64,000 nucleotides of DNA, taken from contig CM035170.1 in assembly GCA_020205615.1 (NCBI GenBank), forward strand, positions 5,822,311 to 5,886,310. Reading direction: 5' to 3'. The DNA is from Panax quinquefolius. Its lineage: Eukaryota > Streptophyta > Magnoliopsida > Apiales > Araliaceae. Shown here piece after piece: positions 1-10,274 of this stretch; within the stretch, counting starts at the first letter, position 1, and the number at the start of each line of letters is the position of its first letter. The translations under genes were made by a program, and so were the position numbers. Under the pieces are notes generated by a model. The model searched no databases and was not told where the DNA came from. It was given only the letters and a program-made list of their open reading frames with translations.

Positions 1-183
1 CTAATGATCGAGCCGCCGCATTTAATATTCCCAACCAAACGAATATTTTATAACAACTTGCTTACTTTGTAAAATTTATAAATATTACCCACAACTATAA
101 CATTATATCAATTTTATTCCATAATATTCAAAAATAATATTTATAGAAAATTCATCTTTATTTATAAAAGTTGGGGTCTTACA
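1..183 (-). mobile_element. Partial gypsy LTR (family A), 5' start only
   Basis: Read on the minus strand the sequence starts TGTAAGACCCCAAC at position 183 and matches the first 180 bp of the family A LTRs at 10274 (minus) and 16825 (plus). The rest runs off the left edge of the window. To its right lies a transposase relic, not a polypurine tract or a pol end. It is therefore either the 5' LTR of a minus-strand element lying to the left or a solo LTR. The target-site duplication cannot be checked because the other end is outside the window. Confidence 0.85.
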
Positions 184-911
184 GCATGCCATACTTATTT
201 GTCCGGTATGTACTATCAAATGTCACAACATCTCCGAACTGCTTTGATATATAAACCTTGATCGGGCGCCAACCCACAAAATACAAGCTATCGCGGTTGT
301 TTTCACCGGTTTTTCACTCGGAAAAAATTTTCTTGGCACTTCCGGATGCAAGTTTGTTCAAATGATTGACAAAGAACTTGTGCATCATTTTCATCTCAGA
401 ATCACGCCTTAAATCTCGCACCACATTCTCAACATTAGCATTAGAGAAAGGAACATTTTGCAACCAACCTCCCATTGTGCTCAAAACATTCATCATCTTA
501 CTAGGACCAATAATTTGACTTATTTAAAGTGTCAATTAAATTTCTTGCAATAGGAGTAATATTTACGTGAGTCTCGATCAAATCTACTTTGGTGGGGGTC
601 ACTAAGTGATGATTGTGCTCTAATTCAACAATGAGATATCGCCCATTGTCCTCTTTCTTATCATGAACAACATATATTCTAGCTTTTGCACATTGGTCGT
701 CTATCGAGTCTCTCTCTGTCAGTTATTTTATTACTACTATCTTCATCATCGGTAAACTCTTGCCAACAATTGGTGTACCGCTTTCTTACATACATCTTTG
801 CTAGTTCGATATCATTCATTATTAAGCATGTTTATGACTAGTTGCAATTCTAATCTCAAATCCATTTTTGACAGCATATGATCTATAAAAATATTCAACC
901 TCTTCCAACGT
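184..911 (-). pseudogene. FAR1/FRS-like (MULE-type) transposase relic, interrupted by an LTR
   Basis: Minus-strand translation gives consecutive pieces of a FAR1-related protein. An N-terminal FAR1 zinc-binding domain start (TLEEVEYFYRSYAVKNGF, about 911-830) is followed by RYLIVELEHNHHLVTPTKVD (about 660-585), the HNH segment typical of the FAR1 DNA-binding domain. Next come ARNLIDTLNKSN and MMNVLSTMGG (about 550-480), and finally YISKQFGDVVTFDSTYRTNK (about 265-190), which is the start of the MULE/FAR1 DDE transposase domain with its first catalytic Asp in VTFDSTY. In-frame stops lie after KHA and after NYW, and at least one frameshift is needed. The frame is cut at 183/184 by the LTR. FAR1 family proteins are nuclear DNA-binding factors derived from Mutator-like transposases. 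Whether this was a host FRS gene or a transposon copy cannot be decided here. Confidence 0.75.
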
Positions 912-1902
912 ACAAAAATAATTGACCAACGTTTTAACAATATCGATTTATTACTTTCAACTTCACCGACAAATCGGATGTATTATATGACATTTTGAAA
1001 AACTTACTTGTGAATAATAGTGATGAATTTTGCTCGATCAGAACTTCAACTTGATTTTCTGAAGTAAAAGTGGGAAACCAGATGAAACAAATTATGAGTA
1101 GAGGTGAAAAGAGAAAATAATATCAGAGAGCAAATTCGGGTTCATGGAGAAGAAGATAACTTGAGAAAATAGCAGCTTCCTAGACAATATTTAAAAGGTA
1201 AAACTAATGTACTTTTTCCATATAATCAATGTCAGCTTTTTTCTATTCCCATAGTGCTTTATTATTATGTTTGACCACTTATTCACCAAAATGCAGTTTT
1301 TATAATAATAATAATAATAATAATGGTGATAAAATAATAAAAAGTACATAAGTTCGCTACTATATGTAATTGCTTTTATACTCAATTCGTAATAATAATA
1401 GAATAATAATAATAATAATCGATTAATTATAATAAAAAATGAGAACGTATAATTTGGAGGAAATGGAATGTTTTAAGATATATCCAAATCCAAGGTAAAA
1501 TATAATACAATGAAGTCTGCAGGTGCTGCTCGGGTGGTCATTTGACGAATGTTTGGAGCTTGAGGTCATGTGGGTTCGATTCATCCAAAGCAATATGTAA
1601 TTTATTTATTACAAGTTTCTATAGCTTCATCTTACAGTAAGTGTTTTATTAAAATTTATTTTAATTTTTTATTCTAAGTTTAGATAGCTTAGTCTACTTT
1701 TAGCCGTTATTTTAATAATTTATTATTACAATAGGGTGAAGCTTTGATCTGCATAGAAAAAGAGACAAAGCTTTTTCGCCACATCGCTTCGGAAAGACAC
1801 CAAATATTAGCCTTTTGACTACTTTTTCGGACAATAATGCCTCGTGAAAGAACACTCGCTAAATTGATTCTACCTTTCTACCTACTAATAATGATTTTTA
1901 TT

Positions 1903-1939
<37 letters not shown>

Positions 1940-2275
1940 TCAAATAAGATAGCCTCTACCTACCAAACATCGCCTAAAGGAAAGAATACCTAAGCCTCGG
2001 GAAAAACACCTACAAGCTCTCAGAAACTAAAAAGTCAATTAAACAACAATGACGATGACGGTGTTTGAATTTGGTCCTAAATGTACCTTATTGCATGAGC
2101 TTATTTAACCATCTATAGTGATCTATCGAGAACACACGTTGTTCAACCTAAAGTTTAGTATATAACTAGATAAAATTACGAATGTGAGAGAGTGGAGAGA
2201 GGAGTATTTGGAAGAGAGGAGCAAAAACTTCAACAAGTAAGTTTTTATTTACTTTATTATTTGTTCGCTTTTAAT
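912..2275. other. AT-rich non-coding stretch with microsatellites
   Basis: No credible gene is visible. It holds (TAA)n runs at about 1303-1325 and 1389-1421 and a (TA)n run at about 1905-1935. The minus-strand start of the FAR1-like relic would extend into 912-1190, but I could not follow its frame. A short tRNA-like promoter module lies at 1523-1590 and is listed separately. Confidence 0.5.
1523..1590 (+). mobile_element. SINE-like tRNA-derived head (Pol III A and B boxes)
   Basis: The sequence GCTGCTCGGGTGGTCA resembles an A box. About 35 bp downstream is GGTCATGTGGGTTCGATTC, whose GGTTCGATTC is a near-consensus B box. This spacing and order are those of a tRNA or a tRNA-derived SINE head, but no tRNA cloverleaf closes around them. 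A SINE fragment is the simplest reading; no poly(A)/(T) tail or flanking duplication was identified with confidence. Confidence 0.4.
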
Positions 2276-2326
2276 AGTTTCTATTGTTGTTATTGTTTTC
2301 GTATAATAGTAACAACAATAGAAACT
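2276..2326. repeat. Perfect 17-bp inverted repeat at the truncated LTR edge
   Basis: AGTTTCTATTGTTGTTA (2276-2292) and its exact reverse complement (2310-2326) are separated by 17 bp. The repeat ends about 12 bp before recognisable LTR homology begins, so it may mark the repair junction that truncated the E1 5' LTR. Confidence 0.8.
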
Positions 2327-2938
2327 GCATGTTATTGCCATGAAATTGCATGAAATTAGTAAAAATAGTCTATAAACACAAAATTTTACCTGAATTCACT
2401 ATTTGGTCAAAGTCAACAAATGACTTTTTCGAGAAAAGTCAAACTTCAAAATTTCAAAATTTATATTTTTGATAAAATGATTTCATCAGGTTGGAATTAT
2501 TTGTGTTAGTGAAAATCGACAATTATTTCGATAATAATTGATGTTTGGAGGTTATATTAACCAATCGGGTATTTAACCGGATAAATGAGCAATTGATTGC
2601 TATTATTTCACATGATAATAACTATTTATTCACATGTGTATACTATTGTTTCACATTCTTGTTACTATTAGGAGAGTTGGTGCAAGATTGATAATACTTG
2701 CATGACTAAGTTAAAAATGGAGGTATAGATGGAGATATTATACTGTAATTCGTATTTTCATATTTCTAGAACTATTGATTCACATAATTTACTATTGAAT
2801 CAAATTATTTACTATTAGGGGAGGTGGTGCAAGTTTGATAATACTTCCAAGACTAAATCAAAAATAAAGGAAAAGTTGGAGGTATTGTACTGTAATTTTC
2901 GAGCCCCAAAACGTTCAATTATCGAAACTATATTTTTC

Positions 2939-2947
2939 TATAAATAG
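2939..2947 (+). promoter_or_regulatory. LTR TATA box (E1 5' LTR)
   Basis: TATAAATAG is followed by AAGCTCATTCTTCCTTC. The same TATAAATAGAAGCTCATTC string recurs in the D LTRs (about 6536 and 17901) and, inverted, in C (about 8935-8943), so it is a conserved LTR core promoter. Transcripts from it would carry the downstream hairpin arrays in their leader. Confidence 0.7.
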
Positions 2948-3072
2948 AAGCTCATTCTTCCTTCATTTCTCACCAATTCACAAAAGCTTTAGAGCGATTA
3001 TTATAGAGAAAAATCATAGAAAGAAGAAGAGAAGTCTGCTACCTCACTATTCCAGTATCCAGTTTTTCTAAG

Positions 3073-3135
3073 GTAGGAAATATTATTTGTTGTACTCGTA
3101 GGGAATATTATTTGTTGTACTCGTAGGGAGTATTA
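3073..3135 (+). repeat. 25-bp LTR minisatellite, about 3 units
   Basis: The unit GAATATTATTTGTTGTACTC plus GTAGG is repeated here. The same unit occurs about five times in S1 (30085-30200, inverted), two to three times in C (8745-8815, inverted) and once or less in D. Confidence 0.7.
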
Positions 3136-3162
3136 TTTCTTTCTTATCTATGAAGAGAACTT

Positions 3163-3560
3163 CTGTTATTCCATTCTTTATTATTCTGTTGGAATAACAT
3201 GTATACTCGGGCTACCCTATACTTGGTGAAATTCTTCATTGCTCCATTCTTTATCATTCATTGGAACATCCTGTCACAAGGTTTCTACGCCTGACTGGTT
3301 CCGCCTTTTTATTATTCATTGGAATATCCTGTCAGCACGCTTTTACGCCAAGAACCTAATTCCGCCTTTTTATTATTCTCGTTGAAATATCCTATCTCAT
3401 GCGTTTTATGCTCTGACTGAATCCGCTTTTTATTATTTTGTTGAAATATTCTCGTCACATGCGTTTCTTTTACGACCTAATTCGACTATTTATTATTCTT
3501 TGAATAACTTTTTTGCAAGCGATCTATCGCATGCTTGGTGATTTCTTTTGTTATTCCATT
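3163..3560 (+). repeat. Tandem hairpin-module array in LTR leader
   Basis: About six modules of roughly 65-75 bp occur, each built on TTCC...TTTATTATTC...GGAA. The first is GTTATTCCA, a 16-nt spacer, then TGGAATAAC. Between modules lies a second short inverted repeat of the GCG...CGC type, for example GCGATCTATCGC near 3520. The array lies about 220 bp downstream of the TATA box and recurs in all family A LTRs. Confidence 0.65.
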
Positions 3561-4537
3561 CCTTATTATACTCGGTTGGTTAAAGTTTTGACTTTCTATA
3601 CTCCATGAAATTAGTGGAATATCCTTAATATTTGCGCTTCATCCAAAGATCTTTCATGGAAATATTCTTACGAGGATTCTTGAATTTTACTCTACAAAGC
3701 AAGATCATGTTAACAATTTGGGCGTTATTTGTTCTGGATAAAATAATTCTTGAACTTGTTTTATTGAATTCTTATATCATTGTCATCATCCTCATGTTTA
3801 TATTATGTTGAAAGTTATCTCGTGGCTCAGTAGTGCATAGATGGACTTTATATGATTATGACGGACATTATTCGGTGTAATCATGGCCGTAATGTTACAA
3901 GTGATGTGGAAAAAGTCCTCATTGGCCCGTAGTGCATTGATGGACAGTTGTTGGCATGATCATGACCATTAATGAATACATGAATATCCTTGGCCGTAGT
4001 GCAAGGGTGATTCAATGATGTGGATTATTTATTGTTTGAGTCTCAAATGATAAAAGTGATGAAAACCTTTTAATTCATAAAAGATAGTAGATTTTATTTT
4101 CTACTTGACTCTTTTAATGGATTGCTTGTTCATCGTAGTTAAACTTGATGTTTATTATATTGTATCAGTTTAACACTATTGAAGACTAAAGATAATTTAT
4201 TCTGCTTTATCTTAGTCATAATATTTCTTCTTTGGGCTAGTTGAGCTCACCCTTTCTTTCACCGCTTTCTTGAAAAATGAAAACGTAGCGAGAGGACTAG
4301 TCGGAGAACCAGAGTGACACCCAAAGGATATCATTAGTAGTCCTCACTATTCTATGAAATAGTGTGTTAATAAATGTATTGAGGACTTATTTTGAGTTTT
4401 AATGTTTATTTGAAGACAATGTTTGTATTAAAACTCACGCCTCATGTCAGATATATTTAAGATTGTATTTGTATTCATACCATGTATTTGGCGACTTCGG
4501 AATAGGTGATGTATACCTAATTTTGGGGGCGTCCACA

Positions 4538-4556
4538 ACAGTATCAAAGCTTAGGG
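4538..4556 (+). other. E1 primer-binding site
   Basis: ACAGTATCAAAGCTTAGGG directly follows the LTR end. It corresponds to TGGTATCAGAGC, the complement of the initiator tRNA-Met 3' end used by many plant gypsy elements, with the CAG replaced by CAA. Confidence 0.75.
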
Positions 4557-4724
4557 ATATGATCCTGGCTAAGATGTGAGACTAGAACTAGGAGGGGAGG
4601 CAGGGAATTCCTTCGCTAGTATGACCTACCTACCTTAGTTTATTTGATATTTAATTGGTCGGTCAGAGTATAGTGATAATATGTTACATGTCAATTAACC
4701 CTTGTTTTGTGGCAGTATCTGAAA

Positions 4725-5433
4725 ATGACATCCGAGAATGTTAAGAATATCATTGGAGTACAGGAGACCGTTGAATCACCACAAATCAACACCTAGGATA
4801 ATGTGCATCAGGAAGGCAATAATCCTCAGGTGAACAACAACACCGACCAAATGGCGAACGACGGAATGTTTAGGAGCTTTTTGCAATTCAATACAACATC
4901 ATGCAAGAAAGACTCGTCTCCAAAATGCGGTGGAAACACCGGCAACTCTCGAATCAGTCCGCTAAATGATTCAAGGAGTGGGACCACTGGAGTTTATTGG
5001 AGAACCAAAACCACTTAAGGTGGAGACGTGGATAAAGCAAATCACCAAGATATTTGATGTCTTGGGATGCTCCGAGGAGCAAAAGGTTCCCTTTGCCACC
5101 TTTATGCCTTTGCGAGGAGAGGCATTCATCGTGGGAATCGGAAAGCGTACTCAACTTGCCGCAGACCAAGATGTCTTCTAGAGTTCCAAGAACTATTCAA
5201 CGACAAGTACTTTCCGAAAGTATTCGCTACATGAAAGAGGTAGACTTCATCAAGTTAGAAGCGAACAATACGACCGTGTTTTGAGACGAAAGCTAAGTTT
5301 GCTTGAGTTATCCCGGTTTCGTCTCACTTGGTTGACAATGAGGAGAGAATGACGCGGATATTTCTAAGAGGTTTGGAACCCGAGATACGTCAATATCTAA
5401 TTTCTCATAAACTGTGTTTGTATTTAGATGTTG
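4725..5433 (+). pseudogene. E1 gag, first part
   Basis: This is the capsid precursor of a gypsy element. The start is the ATG in GAAAATGACATCCGAGAA, conserved with D. A TAG stop replaces the expected CAG about 23 codons in. The capsid core is readable in a second frame as GEPKPLKVETWIKQITKIFD and QKVPFATF, then YFPKSIRYMKEVDFIKLE-like and RMTRIFLRGLEPEIRQYLIS-like segments after further frameshifts. The frame ends at 5433 where solo LTR S1 is inserted, and it continues at 31198. Confidence 0.85.
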
Positions 5434-5463
5434 TGTGACGCCCTCAAAATTAGGTATACATCA
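5434..5463 (-). mobile_element. S1 solo LTR (family A), left 30 bp
   Basis: TGTGACGCCCTCAAAATTAG is the reverse complement of the family A LTR end. The rest of S1 resumes at 28348 because element D inserted 30 bp inside it. The left target-site copy is TGTTG (5429-5433); the right copy at 31198-31202 is TGTTA. Confidence 0.85.
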
Positions 5464-7290
5464 TGTAAGACCCCAAATTTTATGAATAAAGATTAAATTC
5501 TCTCGAAATATATTTTTGAATATTATGGTGCGGATATGATATAATGTTATAGTTGTGGGTATTATTTACAAATTTTGCAAAGTAAGCAAGTGGTTATATA
5601 ATATTCGATTGGTCGAGGAATATTCGTTTTAACTGGGAATATTCATACGACGACACAATCATTGGTGGACCCCACAACAGAAGTATTGTCGTAGTTAGAA
5701 AACGACATAATTATCTTTTTATAAAAATAACGGCGAAAGTGTTACCGTTAAAACTGTTGAACTACCCAAAGTAGTAAAAGTACGATGTCTACGCGTGGTT
5801 GCATAATAGCACATGGTATTGATTATTGATGCTTACGTGAGAAGTCACTCGATTATACTCAATTCTCGCTCACAAATAATTCTTTGCATCATATCTCTCG
5901 TATTATTGATTCGATTATTGTCACGAGATCATCTGCATTATATGATATATTATTAAATCAATAATTGAGACGATAAAGTTATTCATATTATTAAATTGTA
6001 ATATTTACAATGTCTAGAAGTTCTGTCAAGGAGAGGTTTGGTCACCTAATTGCGCACCAATAAGGAAAAATTCTTATCGAAAAGCCCCCTCTTTCCTGAG
6101 AACGACCTGGTTGTTAAATATTGTGAGTTATAATATTAATGATGAATAATTTCGTGTTTATTAAAGATGAATTTGATAGTTCCATTGTGTTGGGATTATT
6201 AGTGTTAATGGAAATCGACATCTATTCCGATGATAATTGATGTCTGGGGGTTATATTGATAAATCGGGTAATTTATCGGATAAATGAGCAATTAATTGCT
6301 ACTAATTCACATGCTTATATAAATATTTGTTCACATGTGTGTACTATTGATTCACATGATTATACTATTGATTCATATGATTGAACTATTGATTCACATT
6401 ATTTACTATTAGGGGAGGTGGTGCAAGTTTGATAATACTTGCGAGGACTAAATTAAAAATGAAATAAAAGTTGGAGGTATTGTCTTTGTAATATTTCGAG
6501 CCCCAAAGCGTGCGATTATCGAAACTATATTTTCCTATAAATAGAAGCTCATTCTTCATTCATTTCTCACCAATTCACAAAAGCTTTAGAAGCAATTATT
6601 ATAGAGAGAAATTATAGAAGCGAAAGAAGAAGAGAAGTCTCACACCTCATATTCCAATATCCACTTTTTTCTACTACTAAGGGGTATTATTTCTTGTGTA
6701 TTCATGAAGAGAACTTACATTATTCCATTCTTTATTATTCATTGGAATAACTTTGTATCGCTGAACTACCCTATACTTGGTGAAATTCTTCTATTATTCC
6801 ATTCTTTATCATTCTGTTGGAACATCCCATGCATGCAGCTTTCGCATGACACGGTTTCATTATTTATCATTACATTGGAACATTTTGTGCGTGCTTTACG
6901 CATTTACTGATTCGGTTAATTATTATTACATTGGAATATCATATGCATGCGTTCGCATGACACGTTTCCGTTATTTATTATTCATTGAATAACCTATCTG
7001 TCGCGATCTTCTATCGCGTACCTAGTGATTTCTTTTGTTATTCCATTCTTTATTATACTCGATTGATTAAATTTTGGCTTTTATACTCCATGAAATTAGT
7101 GGAATATCCTTAATATTTAAACTTCATCCAAAGATCTTTTCATGGAAATATTCTTCCGAGCATTCTTGAGTTTTATACCACAAAGCGATATCATGTTGAC
7201 AATTTGAACGTTATTGGTTCCTGGATAAATTAATTCTTGAACTTGTTTTATTGAATTCTTATATCATTGTCATCATCCTCATGTTTATTA
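5464..7290 (+). repeat. D 5' LTR, first part
   Basis: It starts TGTAAGACCCCAAATTTTAT. It contains the conserved U3 block at about 6010-6120, TATAAATAGAAGCTC at about 6536 and the hairpin modules at about 6715-7070, and stops at CATGTTTATTA where C begins. The LTR resumes at 11776 after a gap of about 240 bp relative to E1. Confidence 0.9.
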
Positions 7291-10274
7291 TGACGCCCCT
7301 AAAATAGGTATACATCACCTATTCCGAGTCACCAAATACATGTAGTGTAATACAAATACAACTTAATTATACAACTATCGTAAAAGTACGAAAAATATAA
7401 GTTGTGAGTTTTAATACCAATATTGTCATCTAGACAATATACAAACTCAAATTCAATATCATTACATTTATTTTCCCTATTTCACCGAATAGTGAGGACT
7501 ACTAATGCTATCATCCATCCGTCCGCTACCCATTCCCCACTAGTCCTCCTTTACGTTCTCATTTCTCAAGAGAATAATAAAAAAAAGGTCGAGCTCAACT
7601 AGCCCAAGAGGGAAATATTATGACTAAGATAATGCAGAATATATTATCGTTAACCTTCAACAGTGTTAAACTGATACAATATAACAACCATCAAGTTTAA
7701 CTGCAGCGGAACAAGCAATCCATTAAAAGAGTCAAGTAGAGAATAAAATCTACTATCTTTTATGATTTAGAAGGTTTTCATCACTTTTATCATTGGGACT
7801 CGACAATAAAAATCCACATCATCGAATCACCCCGCACTACTTCTGCCAAGGATATTCTTTAGTATCACGACCACAATAATCCATGCACTACGGGCCAAGA
7901 ATGTTTGTGTATTTAATAATGGTCATGATCATGCCAACAACTGTCCATCAATGCACTACGGGCCAATAAGGACTTTTACCACATCATTTGTAACATTACT
8001 ACCATGATTACACCGAATAATCCTCATTCATAATCATACCAAGTCCATCTATGCACTATAGGCCACAGATGACTTTCAACAAAATATAAACATGAGGATG
8101 ATGACAATGATATAAGAATTCAATAAAACAAGTTCAAGAATTATTTTATCCAGGAACTAATAACGTCCAAATTGTCAACATGATACTGCTTTGTAGAGTA
8201 AAATTCAAGAATGCTTAGAAGAATATTTCCATGAAAAGATATCTTTGGATGAAGCGCAAATATCAAGGATATTCCACTAATTTCATGGAGTATAGATGTC
8301 AAAACTTTAACCAACTCGAGTATAATAAAGAATGGAATAACAAAATAAATCACCGTGCATGCGATAGACCGCAGCAAAGTGTTATTCCAACGAATAATAA
8401 ATAATCGAATCGGTCGGTAGTAAAAGCATGCATGTGATATTCAAATGAATAATAAAGGCGGATTCAGTCCGGCATAAAACGCATGTAGATAGGATATTCC
8501 AAATGTAATAATAAAGATTTTAATTAGTCCCAAAAGCGCATGCATGCATGGATATTCCAAATGTAATAATAAAGATTTTAACCAGTCCGACGTAGAACGC
8601 ATGATGTATGATGTTCCAAATGAATGATAAAGAATGGAACAATGTAAGAATTTCACCAAGTATAGGATAGCCCGAGTATACAGGTTATTCCAACAGAATA
8701 ATAAAGAATGGAATAACAGAAGTTCTCTTCATAGATAAGAAAGAAATAATACTCCCTACGAGTACAACAAATAATATTCCTATGAGTACAACAAATAATA
8801 TTCCCTACCTTAGAAAAATTGGATACTGGAATAGTGAGGTAGCAGACTTCTCTTCTTCTTTCTATGATTTCTCTCTATAATAATCGCTCTAAAGCTTTTG
8901 TGAATTGGTGAGAAATGAAGGAAGAATGAGCTTCTATTTATAGGAAAATATAGTTTCGATAATTGCATGTTTTGGGGCTCGAAAATTACAGTACAATACC
9001 TCCAACTTTTCTTTTATTTTTAATTTAGTCATGGAAGTATTATCAAACTTGAACCACCTCCCCTAATAGTAAATAATTTGATTCAATAGTAAATTATGTG
9101 AATCAATAGTTCTAGAAATATGAAAATACTTAATTACAATATAAAGACCTCCATCTATACCTCCATTTTTAACTTACCACGCAAGTATTATCAATCTTGC
9201 ACCAACTCTTCTAATAGTAACAAGAATGTGAAACAATAGTATACACATGTGAACAAATAGTTATAATCATGTGAAATAATAGCAATCAATTGCTCATTTA
9301 TCCTAAGTTAAATACCGATTGGTCGATATAACCTCCAAACATCAATTATTATCGAAATAATTGTCGATTTTCACTAACACAAATAATTCCAACACAATGA
9401 AATCATTTTATCAAAAATATAAATTTTGAAATTTTGAAGTTTGATTTTTCCCAAAAAAGTCAATCCGTTGACTTTTGACCAAATAGTGAATTTCGGAAAA
9501 ATTTTGTGTTTATAGACTATTTTACTAATTTCATCGTTCTACTCAAATATCACGTCCAAGGTCTCTAAATTCAACTCCAAACACAACTTTAATTTTAAGA
9601 ATATTCATCATTAATATTATAACTCACAATATTTATCAACCAGTGTCGCTTCTGAGAAAGAGGGCTTTCCAATAAGGATTTCTCCTATCATAGCGCAATT
9701 AGGTGACCAAACCTCTCCTCGATGTAACTTCTAGACATTGTAAATATTTTAATTTAATAATATGAATAACTTTGTCGTCTCAATTATTGATTTAATAAAA
9801 TAACATATTATTATGTATGATAATCTTGACAATAATCGAATCAATAATATGAGAGATATGATGCAGCAATTACTGTATCAATAATTGAGTATAACCGAGA
9901 CTTCTCACGTAAGCATCAATAATCAATACCGTGTGTTACTATGCAACCACGCGTAGTACTATACTTCTAACACCGGGTATTTCAACTGTTAACGGTAAAA
10001 CTTTCGCCGTTATTTTCATAAAATATTTTTTTCGTTTTCTCAATCCGACAATAATTCCGTTGTGGGGGTCCACCAATGATTGTGCCGTTGTACGAATATT
10101 CCCTGTTAAAACGAATATTCCCTGACCAATCGAATATTATATAACAACTTACATGATTTTGCAAAATTTGTAAATATTAACCACAACTATAACATTATAT
10201 CAAAACCACACCATAATTTTCAAAAATATATTTCGAGAAAATTATTCTATATTCATAAAAGTTGGGGTCTTACA
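7291..10274 (-). repeat. C 3' LTR (family A), about 2.98 kb
   Basis: On the minus strand it starts TGTAAGACCCCAACTTTTAT at 10274 and ends at TGACGCCCC (7291), two bases short of the usual end. It contains the conserved U3 block (9650-9745), the inverted TATA box (8935-8943), the minisatellite and the hairpin modules (about 8380-8720). It is the fullest family A LTR in the window. Confidence 0.9.

Larger units (their letters stand above)
2338..4537 (+). repeat. E1 5' LTR (family A), 5'-truncated
   Basis: It matches the minus-strand LTR at 7291-10274 from that LTR's second third onwards, including CTATTTGGTCAAAGTCAA, the TATA region, the hairpin array at about 3163-3560 and the final GGGGGCGTCCACA at 4525-4537. 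The TGTAAGACCCC start and roughly 700 bp are missing. TA-rich subtype repeats present in the E1 3' LTR are absent here. Confidence 0.85.

Noticed and set aside
2160..2260. Host exon ending in AAG/GTAAGT near 2235
   Set aside because: Only a splice-like string is present; no coding frame or partner acceptor could be supported.
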